A stretch of DNA of 31,696 nt from positions 1 to 31,696 of the forward strand of contig DATBRC010000077.1 of assembly GCA_036560485.1 (NCBI GenBank). Reading direction: 5' to 3'. Both the position numbers and the translations under genes were made by a program. Below, piece by piece: positions 1 through 6,907 of this stretch. This stretch comes from DATBRC01 sp036560485. Its GTDB lineage: Bacteria; Pseudomonadota; Gammaproteobacteria; Burkholderiales; Burkholderiaceae_D. Below the pieces are notes generated by a model that ran no database searches, was not told the DNA's origin, and was given only the letters and a program-made list of their open reading frames with translations. Position 1 is the stretch's first letter; every line of letters begins with the position of its first letter.

Positions 1-424
1 TCAGAATCTTGATGCCAAGTGGTTTTGCTTGTTCTGCGGTATAAGCAAGATTGTGCAAATAAATATCACGATGATGCGCACGATCTTGATCAGGTTGAAT
101 CAGACCGGCCATCACATGCAGGCACTTGTTTCCGAGTATGCGAGCGTAATCCAAAGCTTGCTCGATACTGTGCTTGAATTCATCTTCACGACCAGGCAAT
201 GATGCAATCCCACGTTCACCACCATTCCAATCGCCGGGCGGGCAATTAAACAGCACTTGGCTCAATTCATTTTCATCAAGACGCGTTTTAATTTCTTCAG
301 GAGCAAAATCGTACGGAAAAAGGAATTCAACTCCGGAAAATCCATCAGTTCTCGCAGCCGAGAACCGATCAAGAAATGCGTACTCGTTGTACATCATCGT
401 GAAATTGGCTGCGAATTTAGGCAT
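1..424 (-). CDS. hyi: Hydroxypyruvate isomerase (partial, C-terminus outside window)
   Basis: This is the N-terminal 141 residues of a TIM-barrel sugar isomerase; the rest lies beyond the left edge. The translation begins MPKFAANFTMMYNEYAFLDR and contains GVEFLFPYDF, a NCPPGDWNGGERGIASLPGR block and an ALGNK-like ILGNKC segment. These match the order and spacing remembered for E. coli Hyi (about 258 aa), whose N-terminus also has GVEFMFPYDY and AGDWAAGERGIACIPGR. The family converts hydroxypyruvate to tartronate semialdehyde in glyoxylate/glycerate metabolism in the cytoplasm. The ATG at 424-422 is the first in-frame start giving the family N-terminus; upstream it has only a weak GAG-type ribosome binding site. 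It is divergent from the cation transporter, with a 164-nt shared upstream region. An OtnI-type (2-oxo-tetronate isomerase) paralogue cannot be excluded without the C-terminus and the neighbouring genes. Confidence 0.85.
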   Translation of the reverse strand, partial: MPKFAANFTMMYNEYAFLDRFSAARTDGFSGVEFLFPYDFAPEEIKTRLDENELSQVLFNCPPGDWNGGERGIASLPGREDEFKHSIEQALDYARILGNKCLHVMAGLIQPDQDRAHHRDIYLHNLAYTAEQAKPLGIKIL

Positions 425-588
425 AAAAAATACTCGAATAAAATGCAATTAAAATCGTGTCTATTCAATGGAAGCAGAGCAATATATTCAAAAAATCAGT
501 TCCGGTAAATTCATTTTTCTGCGAATTCCAGTACACTCGCACTCTACGCGAATGATTCCTTCAGTTAAATTTTTACTATTGTATAGCG

Positions 589-1554
589 ATGCCGACTAAT
601 CAGAATTCTGCTGCTTCCAATCACTTGCACGAACATCGTACGGGTGACGCAAAACACCGGCACACGGCAGAAAACCGTAGCCAAAAACTCTTGGCTTGGT
701 CGCTGGCTATCACCCTCGCTTTTGCAATTGTCGAAGTGATCGCAGGATTCTGGTCGAATTCCCTGGCGCTGATTTCCGATGCCGGACACATGGTAACGGA
801 TGCGACTGCGTTGGGTTTGGCGCTATTGGCGCAAATTATTGCAAAGAGACCGCCGTCCGCCAAAAATTCTTTTGGGTTTGGTCGTACCGAAGCTTTGGCG
901 GCTTTCGTCAATAGCCTCATCATGCTTGCTGTCATCGGATGGATTGGTTTTGAGGCAATTCAGCGTTTTTCCAAGCCTGAACCGGTTAAAGGTGCTGTCG
1001 TATTTGTCGTCGCAGCGATCGGTTTGGTAGCTAACATCGTCGTTGCATGGGTACTGTCGCATGACCACAAAAGCGTCAACACCAAGGCTGCGCTAGTGCA
1101 TGTGATCGGCGATATGCTCGGATCGATCGCTGCGCTGATTGCCGGCGCAGTCATCTATCGAACCGGCTGGCTGCAGATTGACCCACTACTTTCCATATTC
1201 GTTTGCCTGCTGATTTTGAAATCGACAATCGATGTATTAAAAGAGTCATTCCATTTTTTAATGGAAGGTGTGCCGCATCACATCGATTATTTGCAAGTCG
1301 GGACCGACCTTGCGGCAGTCAAGGGTGTGCTTTCAGTACACGACCTGCATGTATGGGAAATGACGCCTGGGGAACCTGCACTGATTGGCCATGTTGAAGT
1401 CCGCGACCTGCAAGAATGGCCTACCGTGCTACGAGCAATAAAATCCATGCTGCTGACTCGACACGGAATCGATCATGTGACTTTACAAGCAGAATTGCCT
1501 GAATCACTGACGCCGTGCGTCGACCACACCGTCCACATCACGAATCACCATTAA
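589..1554 (+). CDS. Cation diffusion facilitator (CDF) family Zn2+/divalent metal exporter
   Basis: A 321-aa inner-membrane proton-coupled metal exporter of the CzcD/ZitB-like CDF group. A His-rich N-terminal tail (residues about 11-26, with HLHEH and KHRH) precedes about six transmembrane helices. The metal site shows as HxxxD in TM2 (H67, D71, within SDAGHMVTDA) and HxxxD in TM5 (H171, D175, within HVIGDMLGS). This HD-HD arrangement is typical of zinc transporters. A cytosolic C-terminal domain (about 225-310) contains VLSVHDLHVWEM and GHVEV, as usual in the family. No clear Shine-Dalgarno sequence precedes the ATG, and an AT-rich stretch with TACTAT/TATTGT lies close upstream, so the leader may be very short. 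The 3' end overlaps the relA 3' end by 51 nt. Exact metal specificity cannot be read from sequence. Confidence 0.92.
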   Translation: MPTNQNSAASNHLHEHRTGDAKHRHTAENRSQKLLAWSLAITLAFAIVEVIAGFWSNSLALISDAGHMVTDATALGLALLAQIIAKRPPSAKNSFGFGRTEALAAFVNSLIMLAVIGWIGFEAIQRFSKPEPVKGAVVFVVAAIGLVANIVVAWVLSHDHKSVNTKAALVHVIGDMLGSIAALIAGAVIYRTGWLQIDPLLSIFVCLLILKSTIDVLKESFHFLMEGVPHHIDYLQVGTDLAAVKGVLSVHDLHVWEMTPGEPALIGHVEVRDLQEWPTVLRAIKSMLLTRHGIDHVTLQAELPESLTPCVDHTVHITNHH

Positions 1555-3771
1555 CGCTTTCTGTAGTTGTTCTGTCGAACCAATCTCTGCGGTAAAAGCC
1601 ATCCGTGCATGGCCTTTGGCACTTTGTGTACTGACACCAATTACATTGATTTTTTCACGCAACAGAATTTCCGAAATGTCCCGCAACAAACCTTGCCGGT
1701 CATTTGCAAAAATAAATATATCGACTGGATAAACCGTGTCGGATTTTTGCGTGCCCCACGTGGTTTGAATCACACGTTGCGGCGCTTTGAGCAGCATCTG
1801 TGCGAAATTTTTGCAATTGGCGCGATGGATCGACACGCCCTTTTCGCGCGTGACAAATCCAACGATCGGATCTGGTGGCGCCGGCTTGCAGCATTTGGCA
1901 AGCTGCGTCATCAACCCGTCAGTTCCCACCACCAGCACACCGGATTTTGCACCTTGCGCGACGCTGGAAGTACGACTTTTGCGCGGGACAACAGCTGCAT
2001 CAGGATTGTAAGGTTTGGCCGCCGTTTTTTCAGGCTCGCCCTCATGCAACGCCTGCTCTACCTGACGCAGGCTGAACTCATCCTTGCCGACTGACAAAAA
2101 TAAATCATCCGGTTTCGGAAAGCCCAGTTTATGCGCCAACTCTTCCAGATTGACAGCGGTCTTGCCCTCACGCTGCAAGGTTTTTTCAATCAAGCCACGC
2201 CCCTGCGCCAGGGTTTCTTGCTGATCGATTGCATTGAACCATGCGCGCACTTTTGCGCGTGTGCGCGGACTTGCTGTATATCCCTGACTGAGCCAATCAC
2301 GCGACGGCCCTGCGGTGACTGCGCCGCTTCCCTTGGCTGTAATGATCTCGACGGTTTCGCCATTTCTCAATGGCGTATTGAGTGGCACCATCGAGCCATT
2401 TACGCGCGCACCACGGCAGCGATGGCCGATATCACTATGCAGATGGTAGGCAAAATCGATCGGTGTCGCACCGTTCGGCAATTCGATCACCCGTGCTTGC
2501 GGCGTCAACACATAGATGCGGTCATCCAGCGTTGCCGTTTTGAGTTTTTCAACCCACTCATGGCGTACATCTTCTTGCCCGACAACGGTATCGGCCACTT
2601 CATTTTTCCACGCGAGCAGTTGGCGCAGCCAGGCGATTTTCTCGTCATATTTCTGCGCCGAGAAATTTGAACCGCCTGATTCTTTGTAGCGCCAGTGTGC
2701 AGCGACACCGTACTCGGCAAAATGGTGCATGTCGTTGGTGCGGATTTGCACCTCCAGCGCGCGACCGTCTTCTGCAGTCACAACGGTATGCAATGATTGA
2801 TAACCGTTGGGCTTGGGGCGGGAAATGTAATCATCGAACTCGGACGGAATCGGCGTCCAGATATTGTGGACGATTCCCAAAACGGCATAGCATGTCTTGA
2901 CGTCATCGACGATCACGCGAAATGCGCGTACGTCATACAACTCGGAAAATTCAAGCGACTTGCCGTGCATTTTGCTCCAAATGCTGTAGATGTGTTTTGG
3001 ACGCCCAAACACTTCTGCTTTAATGCCGGCAGCTGTGAGTTCTGCCTTCAGGCGTTCAATCGAGTGGGCAACGAATTGTTCGCGCCCTACACGTTTTTCC
3101 TCAAGCATCCTGGCGATGCGCTTATAGGCATCCGGCTCAAGAAACCGGAACGACAGGTCTTCAAGCTCCCACTTTAATTGCCAGATCCCGAGTCGATTCG
3201 CGAGCGGTGCATATAAATCAAAGGTCTCTTGCGCATATTGGCGTGTTTTATTATCTTCCTGTTTTTGGTCGGCGAAAAAACGCAGTGTCGTGACACGTGA
3301 TGCCAGACGCACCAGCACCACACGCATGTCGGTTGCCATTGCCAGCAACATCTTGCGCAGAGTTTCAAGTTGCGCTGCAGCTTGTTGTGAAGCGTTCTTT
3401 CCGCCGCGCACAGCATCTTGCTGACCAAAGGTCAACTCATGCAAACGCATCAGCTGGCGAATGCCCGCTACCAAATCGGCAATCTCTTTGCCAAAGCGCG
3501 ACTCGATACCTTCAGCAGCTTGAGGATCGAGCACAGGCAACTCAAACAACAACGCGGCGATTCGCGTATCGGTATCCGTTTTAAGCTGTGCCAACACCGT
3601 TGCAGTGGCCTCCGAAAATTCGAAGGCATCCTGCCCTGTCACAACTTTTTTGTTTGCATAAAACGGCTTGACGAAATTGATCGTATGCATCACACGATCA
3701 GCATCCTCAGCGCTTAATCCTGAAACAAGAAGTTCCTGCGTTGAGCTATTTAAAGCTGTTATGGAAACCAT
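1504..3771 (-). CDS. relA: RelA, (p)ppGpp synthetase (monofunctional type)
   Basis: A 755-aa stringent-response GTP/GDP pyrophosphokinase; E. coli RelA is about 744 aa. The N-terminal pseudo-hydrolase domain (about 50-200) lacks the HD signature: ALLFELPV stands at about 73-80 where bifunctional Rel/SpoT enzymes have ALLHD. ppGpp hydrolysis is therefore not expected. The synthetase domain (about 245-360) has GRPKHIYSIWSKM, ELYDVRAFRVIV, the RelA-type SEFDDYISRPKPNGYQSLHT and QIRTNDMHHFAEYGVAAHW. A TGS domain follows (about 415-477, YVLTPQARVIELPNGATPIDFAYHLH), then a Cys-containing zinc-finger-like region (CCKPAPPD, GVSIHRANC) and a C-terminal ACT domain (about 675-755). These regulatory parts bind stalled ribosomes in the family. 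The gene sits 3 nt downstream of the RidA gene and is probably co-transcribed with it. Its last 51 nt overlap the convergent CDF gene. Confidence 0.95.
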   Translation of the reverse strand: MVSITALNSSTQELLVSGLSAEDADRVMHTINFVKPFYANKKVVTGQDAFEFSEATATVLAQLKTDTDTRIAALLFELPVLDPQAAEGIESRFGKEIADLVAGIRQLMRLHELTFGQQDAVRGGKNASQQAAAQLETLRKMLLAMATDMRVVLVRLASRVTTLRFFADQKQEDNKTRQYAQETFDLYAPLANRLGIWQLKWELEDLSFRFLEPDAYKRIARMLEEKRVGREQFVAHSIERLKAELTAAGIKAEVFGRPKHIYSIWSKMHGKSLEFSELYDVRAFRVIVDDVKTCYAVLGIVHNIWTPIPSEFDDYISRPKPNGYQSLHTVVTAEDGRALEVQIRTNDMHHFAEYGVAAHWRYKESGGSNFSAQKYDEKIAWLRQLLAWKNEVADTVVGQEDVRHEWVEKLKTATLDDRIYVLTPQARVIELPNGATPIDFAYHLHSDIGHRCRGARVNGSMVPLNTPLRNGETVEIITAKGSGAVTAGPSRDWLSQGYTASPRTRAKVRAWFNAIDQQETLAQGRGLIEKTLQREGKTAVNLEELAHKLGFPKPDDLFLSVGKDEFSLRQVEQALHEGEPEKTAAKPYNPDAAVVPRKSRTSSVAQGAKSGVLVVGTDGLMTQLAKCCKPAPPDPIVGFVTREKGVSIHRANCKNFAQMLLKAPQRVIQTTWGTQKSDTVYPVDIFIFANDRQGLLRDISEILLREKINVIGVSTQSAKGHARMAFTAEIGSTEQLQKALMVIRDVDGVVDARRQ

Positions 3772-3774
3772 CGA

Positions 3775-4128
3775 TTAGGCAACTGCTGCAGTGACGACTA
3801 TTTCAAGCAACCATTCGGGCTTGGCGAGTTTCGCTTCCACGGTCGCGCGCGGAGGTGAATGTCCTTCGGGAACCCACTCATTCCAGACTTCATTCATACC
3901 TGGGAAATTCTTGAAATCGGAAATGAAAATTTGACACATCAAAATGCGGGTTTTATCGCTACCCGCCTCAGCCAGCAGCCGATCAATATGTCCGAGAATC
4001 TCGCGAGTTTGGCCTTGAATATCTTGCGTCGTATCTTCCGCTATCTGGCCAGCCAAATAGACCGTCCCATTATAGATAGCCGTCTCGGAAAGCGTTTTTC
4101 CGACATGGAAACGTTTGATATCCATCAT
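3775..4128 (-). CDS. RidA/YjgF/YER057c family protein
   Basis: A 117-aa cytosolic RidA-family protein. The family includes enamine/imine deaminases that clear reactive 2-aminoacrylate. The fold signatures NGTVYLAGQIAED and the strand-rich C-terminus are present. R94 (in PPRATVE) and E109 (in LLEIVV) have the same 15-residue spacing as the catalytic Arg105 and Glu120 of RidA. The sequence is closer to the YoaB-like subgroup than to archetypal RidA, so deaminase activity is inferred rather than shown. Two adjacent ATG codons (MMDIKR) make the start uncertain by one codon. The gene lies 56 nt downstream of the alpha/beta hydrolase and 3 nt upstream of relA, so the three genes form a probable operon. 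Confidence 0.9.
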   Translation of the reverse strand: MMDIKRFHVGKTLSETAIYNGTVYLAGQIAEDTTQDIQGQTREILGHIDRLLAEAGSDKTRILMCQIFISDFKNFPGMNEVWNEWVPEGHSPPRATVEAKLAKPEWLLEIVVTAAVA

Positions 4129-4184
4129 GCTCCATCAATCTCGAACGAACACAAGGGCAAATGCACATTGCGTGCCAGCCTTAA

Positions 4185-5051
4185 CTACGCAAGCAAAAAA
4201 TCTTTTACGATCGCGATTTGCTCTGCCTGCATCAGCATTGGTGCATGTCCTATGCCTGGAAGTTCAACCAGTTTTGCCTTCGGCCCTCGTTTTGTCATCG
4301 CCTCTGCAATATGAGGCAATATCAAATTGGAGTTCGCACCACGCAATAAAAGTGTAGGGCAGGTAATTGCATCGTAAGCGGCCCACAAGAGTGCTGCATT
4401 TTCCTGCACGTTTTCGAGATAGGCCTTCCTGAATGCAGGACTCAACGACAAATCATAATGCCGGGTCCACTGACCATCTGCTTCCTGACGCAGCACGTCA
4501 GAAGCCAATTTGCGCCACTCCGCATCTGTATGCGGTCCAAATGAGGCTGAAATCGATCGAATGTATTTTTCCGCCTCTTCAAAAGTGGGAAAACGTAATT
4601 CCTGACCAATGTAATCACAAATGCCCGTCAATGCGTCAATATTCAGACCTGGGCCAATATCGTTCAACACCAGCTTGCGTATGGGATTGCCTGGCAGCAT
4701 AGCCAATTCCATTGCAATCAACCCGCCCATTGAGGTACCTACCCAATCAAGCGTCTTGGCATTCAGACGAGCCAAAAGAGTAACAATATCACTAAGATAC
4801 TGGGGAATAACGTAATGTTTTGGGTCAGTAAGCCACGATGAGCGTCCGCGCCCTACCACGTCGGGACAGACCACCCTGTAAATAGGACTTAATTCCTTGG
4901 CAAGTGCATCAAAATCGTCAGAGACACGGGTAAGACCGTGGACACAGAGCAAAACATTGGGATTTTCGGAATCCCCCCACTCCTTGTAGGCCATCTTGTG
5001 CAAACCTGCGGGGGAAAGGCATTGAACGCTATTAATCCTAGGTTGAGTCAT
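4185..5051 (-). CDS. Alpha/beta hydrolase
   Basis: A 288-aa alpha/beta-hydrolase-fold protein without a signal peptide. The oxyanion-loop motif HGLTR is at 38-42. The nucleophile elbow GTSMGG places Ser107, and the catalytic His269 lies in GIGHAP. The usual acid position after the strand LLLRG reads ANSN (N240, N242), where homologues I remember carry SD, so the canonical Asp appears to be Asn; D131 (VLNDIGP) could substitute. It is the first gene of a minus-strand set with the RidA protein and relA, an arrangement seen in other betaproteobacteria. The ATG at 5051 is only a few bases after a possible -10 element and has no clear Shine-Dalgarno sequence. The substrate is unknown. Confidence 0.88.
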   Translation of the reverse strand: MTQPRINSVQCLSPAGLHKMAYKEWGDSENPNVLLCVHGLTRVSDDFDALAKELSPIYRVVCPDVVGRGRSSWLTDPKHYVIPQYLSDIVTLLARLNAKTLDWVGTSMGGLIAMELAMLPGNPIRKLVLNDIGPGLNIDALTGICDYIGQELRFPTFEEAEKYIRSISASFGPHTDAEWRKLASDVLRQEADGQWTRHYDLSLSPAFRKAYLENVQENAALLWAAYDAITCPTLLLRGANSNLILPHIAEAMTKRGPKAKLVELPGIGHAPMLMQAEQIAIVKDFLLA

Positions 5052-5065
5052 TTTTTGTTTAGTTA

Positions 5066-5094
5066 TAATTACAAGTTCAAGAATACAAAATCAA
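5066..5094 (-). promoter_or_regulatory. Candidate sigma70 promoter for the hydrolase-ridA-relA operon
   Basis: Read on the minus strand, TTGATT (5094-5089) and TAATTA (5071-5066) are separated by 17 nt. A start near 5059 would leave a leader of under 10 nt before the hydrolase ATG. The region is AT-rich, so chance matches are likely, and an overlapping TATAAC further downstream is an alternative -10. Confidence 0.3.
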
Positions 5095-5174
5095 CCCAAC
5101 ATTTTACCGCCGGATACGATTAAAATCCTACCTTAGCGTTAACAATATAAAATTTTCATTTTTCAGAGGACATT

Positions 5175-5969
5175 ATGCAAGGTACAACGCTCAAAGGAAA
5201 AACCGCTCTCGTCACGGGTTCTACTTCTGGCATCGGCTTAGGTATTGCAAAAACTTTGGCTAATCAAGGCGCCAATATCATTTTTAATGGTTTTGGGGAC
5301 TTGAAAGAGATTGAAGCCTTGCAAAAAACCGTTGCACAAGAGTACGGTGTCCAGACGTTTTACCATAATGCGGACATGTCAAAAGCCTCTGAAATTGAAG
5401 CAATGATGCAGTTTGCCAGCGATAAATTAGGTGGTGTCGATATCCTGGTGAATAACGCCGGTATTCAGCATGTTGCCAATATTGAGGATTTCCCGGTCGA
5501 TAAGTGGGACGCAATTATCGCCATCAATCTGACATCGGCATTCCACACGACCCGCCTTGTGCTTCCTTCAATGAAAGCGAAAAACTGGGGACGCATTATC
5601 AATATTGCATCAGTTCATGGCTTGGTAGGGTCGACTCAGAAATCCGCTTATGTCGCAGCCAAACATGGAATAGTCGGCTTGACCAAAGTGACGGCACTGG
5701 AAACCGCCCAAACCGGCGTGACCTGCAATGCAATCTGCCCAGGCTGGGTATTGACCCCACTGGTACAAAAGCAGGTTGATGCGCGCGCAGAAATTGCCGG
5801 CATCAGCGGCGAAGAAGCCAAGAAAATCATGCTGGCCGAAAAACAGCCATCAGGCGAATTTGTCACTCCGGAACAATTAGGCCAATTGGCCGTATTCCTC
5901 TGCAGTGAGGCTGCAAGCCAGATGCGCGGCAATTCCCTGCGTATGGACGGTGGCTGGGTCGCTCAATAA
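5175..5969 (+). CDS. bdhA: D-3-hydroxybutyrate dehydrogenase
   Basis: A 264-aa classical short-chain dehydrogenase that interconverts D-3-hydroxybutyrate and acetoacetate with NAD+ in the cytoplasm. It has the nucleotide-binding motif TGSTSGIG (14-21), NNAG (93-96), and the catalytic Ser146, Tyr159 and Lys163 (SAYVAAK). The features that separate 3-hydroxybutyrate dehydrogenases from general SDRs are also present: QHVANIEDFP, ASVHGLVGS, the NAICPGWVLTPLV block and the C-terminal RGNSLRMDGGW. AGAGGA lies 6 nt upstream of the ATG. The product acetoacetate is the substrate of the CoA-transferase encoded by scoAB at 9222-10588, so both steps of 3-hydroxybutyrate use are in this neighbourhood. A related SDR with another substrate is unlikely. 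Confidence 0.92.
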   Translation: MQGTTLKGKTALVTGSTSGIGLGIAKTLANQGANIIFNGFGDLKEIEALQKTVAQEYGVQTFYHNADMSKASEIEAMMQFASDKLGGVDILVNNAGIQHVANIEDFPVDKWDAIIAINLTSAFHTTRLVLPSMKAKNWGRIINIASVHGLVGSTQKSAYVAAKHGIVGLTKVTALETAQTGVTCNAICPGWVLTPLVQKQVDARAEIAGISGEEAKKIMLAEKQPSGEFVTPEQLGQLAVFLCSEAASQMRGNSLRMDGGWVAQ

Positions 5970-5970
5970 A

Positions 5971-6012
5971 TTGACCTATATCAATCGACAGTATTTTGCA
6001 TCGTTTTAGAAT
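5971..6012 (+). promoter_or_regulatory. FNR/ANR-like box plus -10 element upstream of the 6211 gene
   Basis: TTGAC-CTAT-ATCAA at 5971-5984 matches the FNR consensus TTGAT-N4-ATCAA in nine of ten specified bases. TAGAAT at 6007-6012 is a 5/6 match to a -10 hexamer. Taking the hexamer as -12 to -7 puts the start at 6019 and the box centre (5977.5) at -41.5, which is the class II FNR activation position. The site begins immediately after the bdhA stop codon and would give a leader of about 190 nt before 6211. Confidence 0.45.
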
Positions 6013-6048
6013 TGCATTTTTATTACTTTGTTTAGTGTGCAGATATCC

Positions 6049-6079
6049 TCTGGCTCAACCCTTTCACCGTCGAGCCAGA
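6049..6079. repeat. Inverted repeat / hairpin in the 240-nt bdhA-6211 intergenic region
   Basis: TCTGGCTC (6049-6056) and GAGCCAGA (6072-6079) form a perfect 8-bp stem with a 15-nt loop. No T-run follows, so a standard intrinsic terminator is doubtful. It could be a weak terminator for bdhA, a leader structure of the downstream transcript, or a protein site. The rest of 5970-6210 shows only the FNR-like promoter and a GGAGAG ribosome binding site. Confidence 0.4.
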
Positions 6080-6210
6080 TATATTTAATATCTCTGGCCC
6101 ACCACAAACGAATGCAAATCAATCACTATCCGTACAAATCCGTTAAAGGCAAACCATCGCAGCGCACTTAGCGACGCTTTAGGGTGTCTGGAAACACACT
6201 TGGAGAGAAA

Positions 6211-6843
6211 ATGGCTGACAGATCCATCGAAATTCGCAAACGCGCGATGGAATTTTTTGCCGCTCACGAAATCGGTCCGGATACACAGACACGTATCAGC
6301 CTTTTCCTGCAAGGATTGAAAAGCATTAATGCGACAATTTTGGCACGAGTGGAATTCCAGGCGATGGAATGGTTACCGTACAAATTCCTGCATAACCAAT
6401 GTTTCAAGGAAATGGAATTGACGACGCTATTGGGTAAATCCACTTCGTGGAGTAATAACCCAATGGTTTATCTTGCAGCGACCAACATGAATCTCGCTCT
6501 TTGGCAGGAAACCAATGCCGCACGTTTCATGCAAGGCGCGCTGCAAGTCGATCGTACTTTTTATGAATATCTTGCGCTGTCACACGCATTGATGTCGGAC
6601 ATCCGCTTTCTGCCGCTACTGCCGATTCATGTCAAATTGGATACCCCATTTCTGTCGGCGCTCAAAGAAATAGAAGAAGAAAACGGTCGCCAAATCCAAA
6701 CCCAAATCCGGCTACTGAAGGACATGGAAATCGATCTGACAAGAGAAGAGAAAGAACAGATCATCGACTCACAGCGCCAAATTGTGGCACAGATATTTGA
6801 GCGGTTGCTATGTGAACTATGCGATATCCATGTGGGAGAATGA
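6211..6843 (+). CDS. Hypothetical protein, predicted helical, unrecognised family
   Basis: I do not recognise this 210-aa protein. The start at 6211 (MADRSIEIRKR) is preferred over an in-frame ATG at 6184 because GGAGAG stands just upstream with good spacing. There is no signal peptide or clear transmembrane segment. The composition suggests an all-alpha cytosolic protein. Features include an aromatic/hydrophobic core (FQAMEWLPYKFLHNQ), a central segment LWQETNAARFMQGALQVDRTF, and a strongly charged, probably coiled-coil C-terminal third (about 150-200, rich in Glu, Gln and Lys). It is followed 64 nt later by an alpha/beta hydrolase and then by a FabH-like protein on the same strand, and preceded by 3-hydroxybutyrate dehydrogenase. 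A role in polyester or acyl metabolism is only guilt by association. Confidence 0.8.
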   Translation: MADRSIEIRKRAMEFFAAHEIGPDTQTRISLFLQGLKSINATILARVEFQAMEWLPYKFLHNQCFKEMELTTLLGKSTSWSNNPMVYLAATNMNLALWQETNAARFMQGALQVDRTFYEYLALSHALMSDIRFLPLLPIHVKLDTPFLSALKEIEEENGRQIQTQIRLLKDMEIDLTREEKEQIIDSQRQIVAQIFERLLCELCDIHVGE

Positions 6844-6907
6844 TTTTCCATGCGCGCACAATGTTCGATTAAAACTGCAACTGCATAGCATCCATTGAGG
6901 ACTTATC

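Noticed and set aside
2131..2670. A 179-codon plus-strand open frame inside relA
   Set aside because: It is antisense to conserved RelA synthetase and TGS coding sequence, has no recognisable domain and no good ribosome binding site.
1504..3771. Assignment as a bifunctional Rel/SpoT enzyme
   Set aside because: The HD hydrolase signature is missing (ALLFELPV) and the synthetase carries the RelA-type EFDDY sequence.
3859..4314. A 151-codon plus-strand frame across the RidA gene and hydrolase end
   Set aside because: It is a shadow of two well-supported minus-strand genes and resembles no protein I know.
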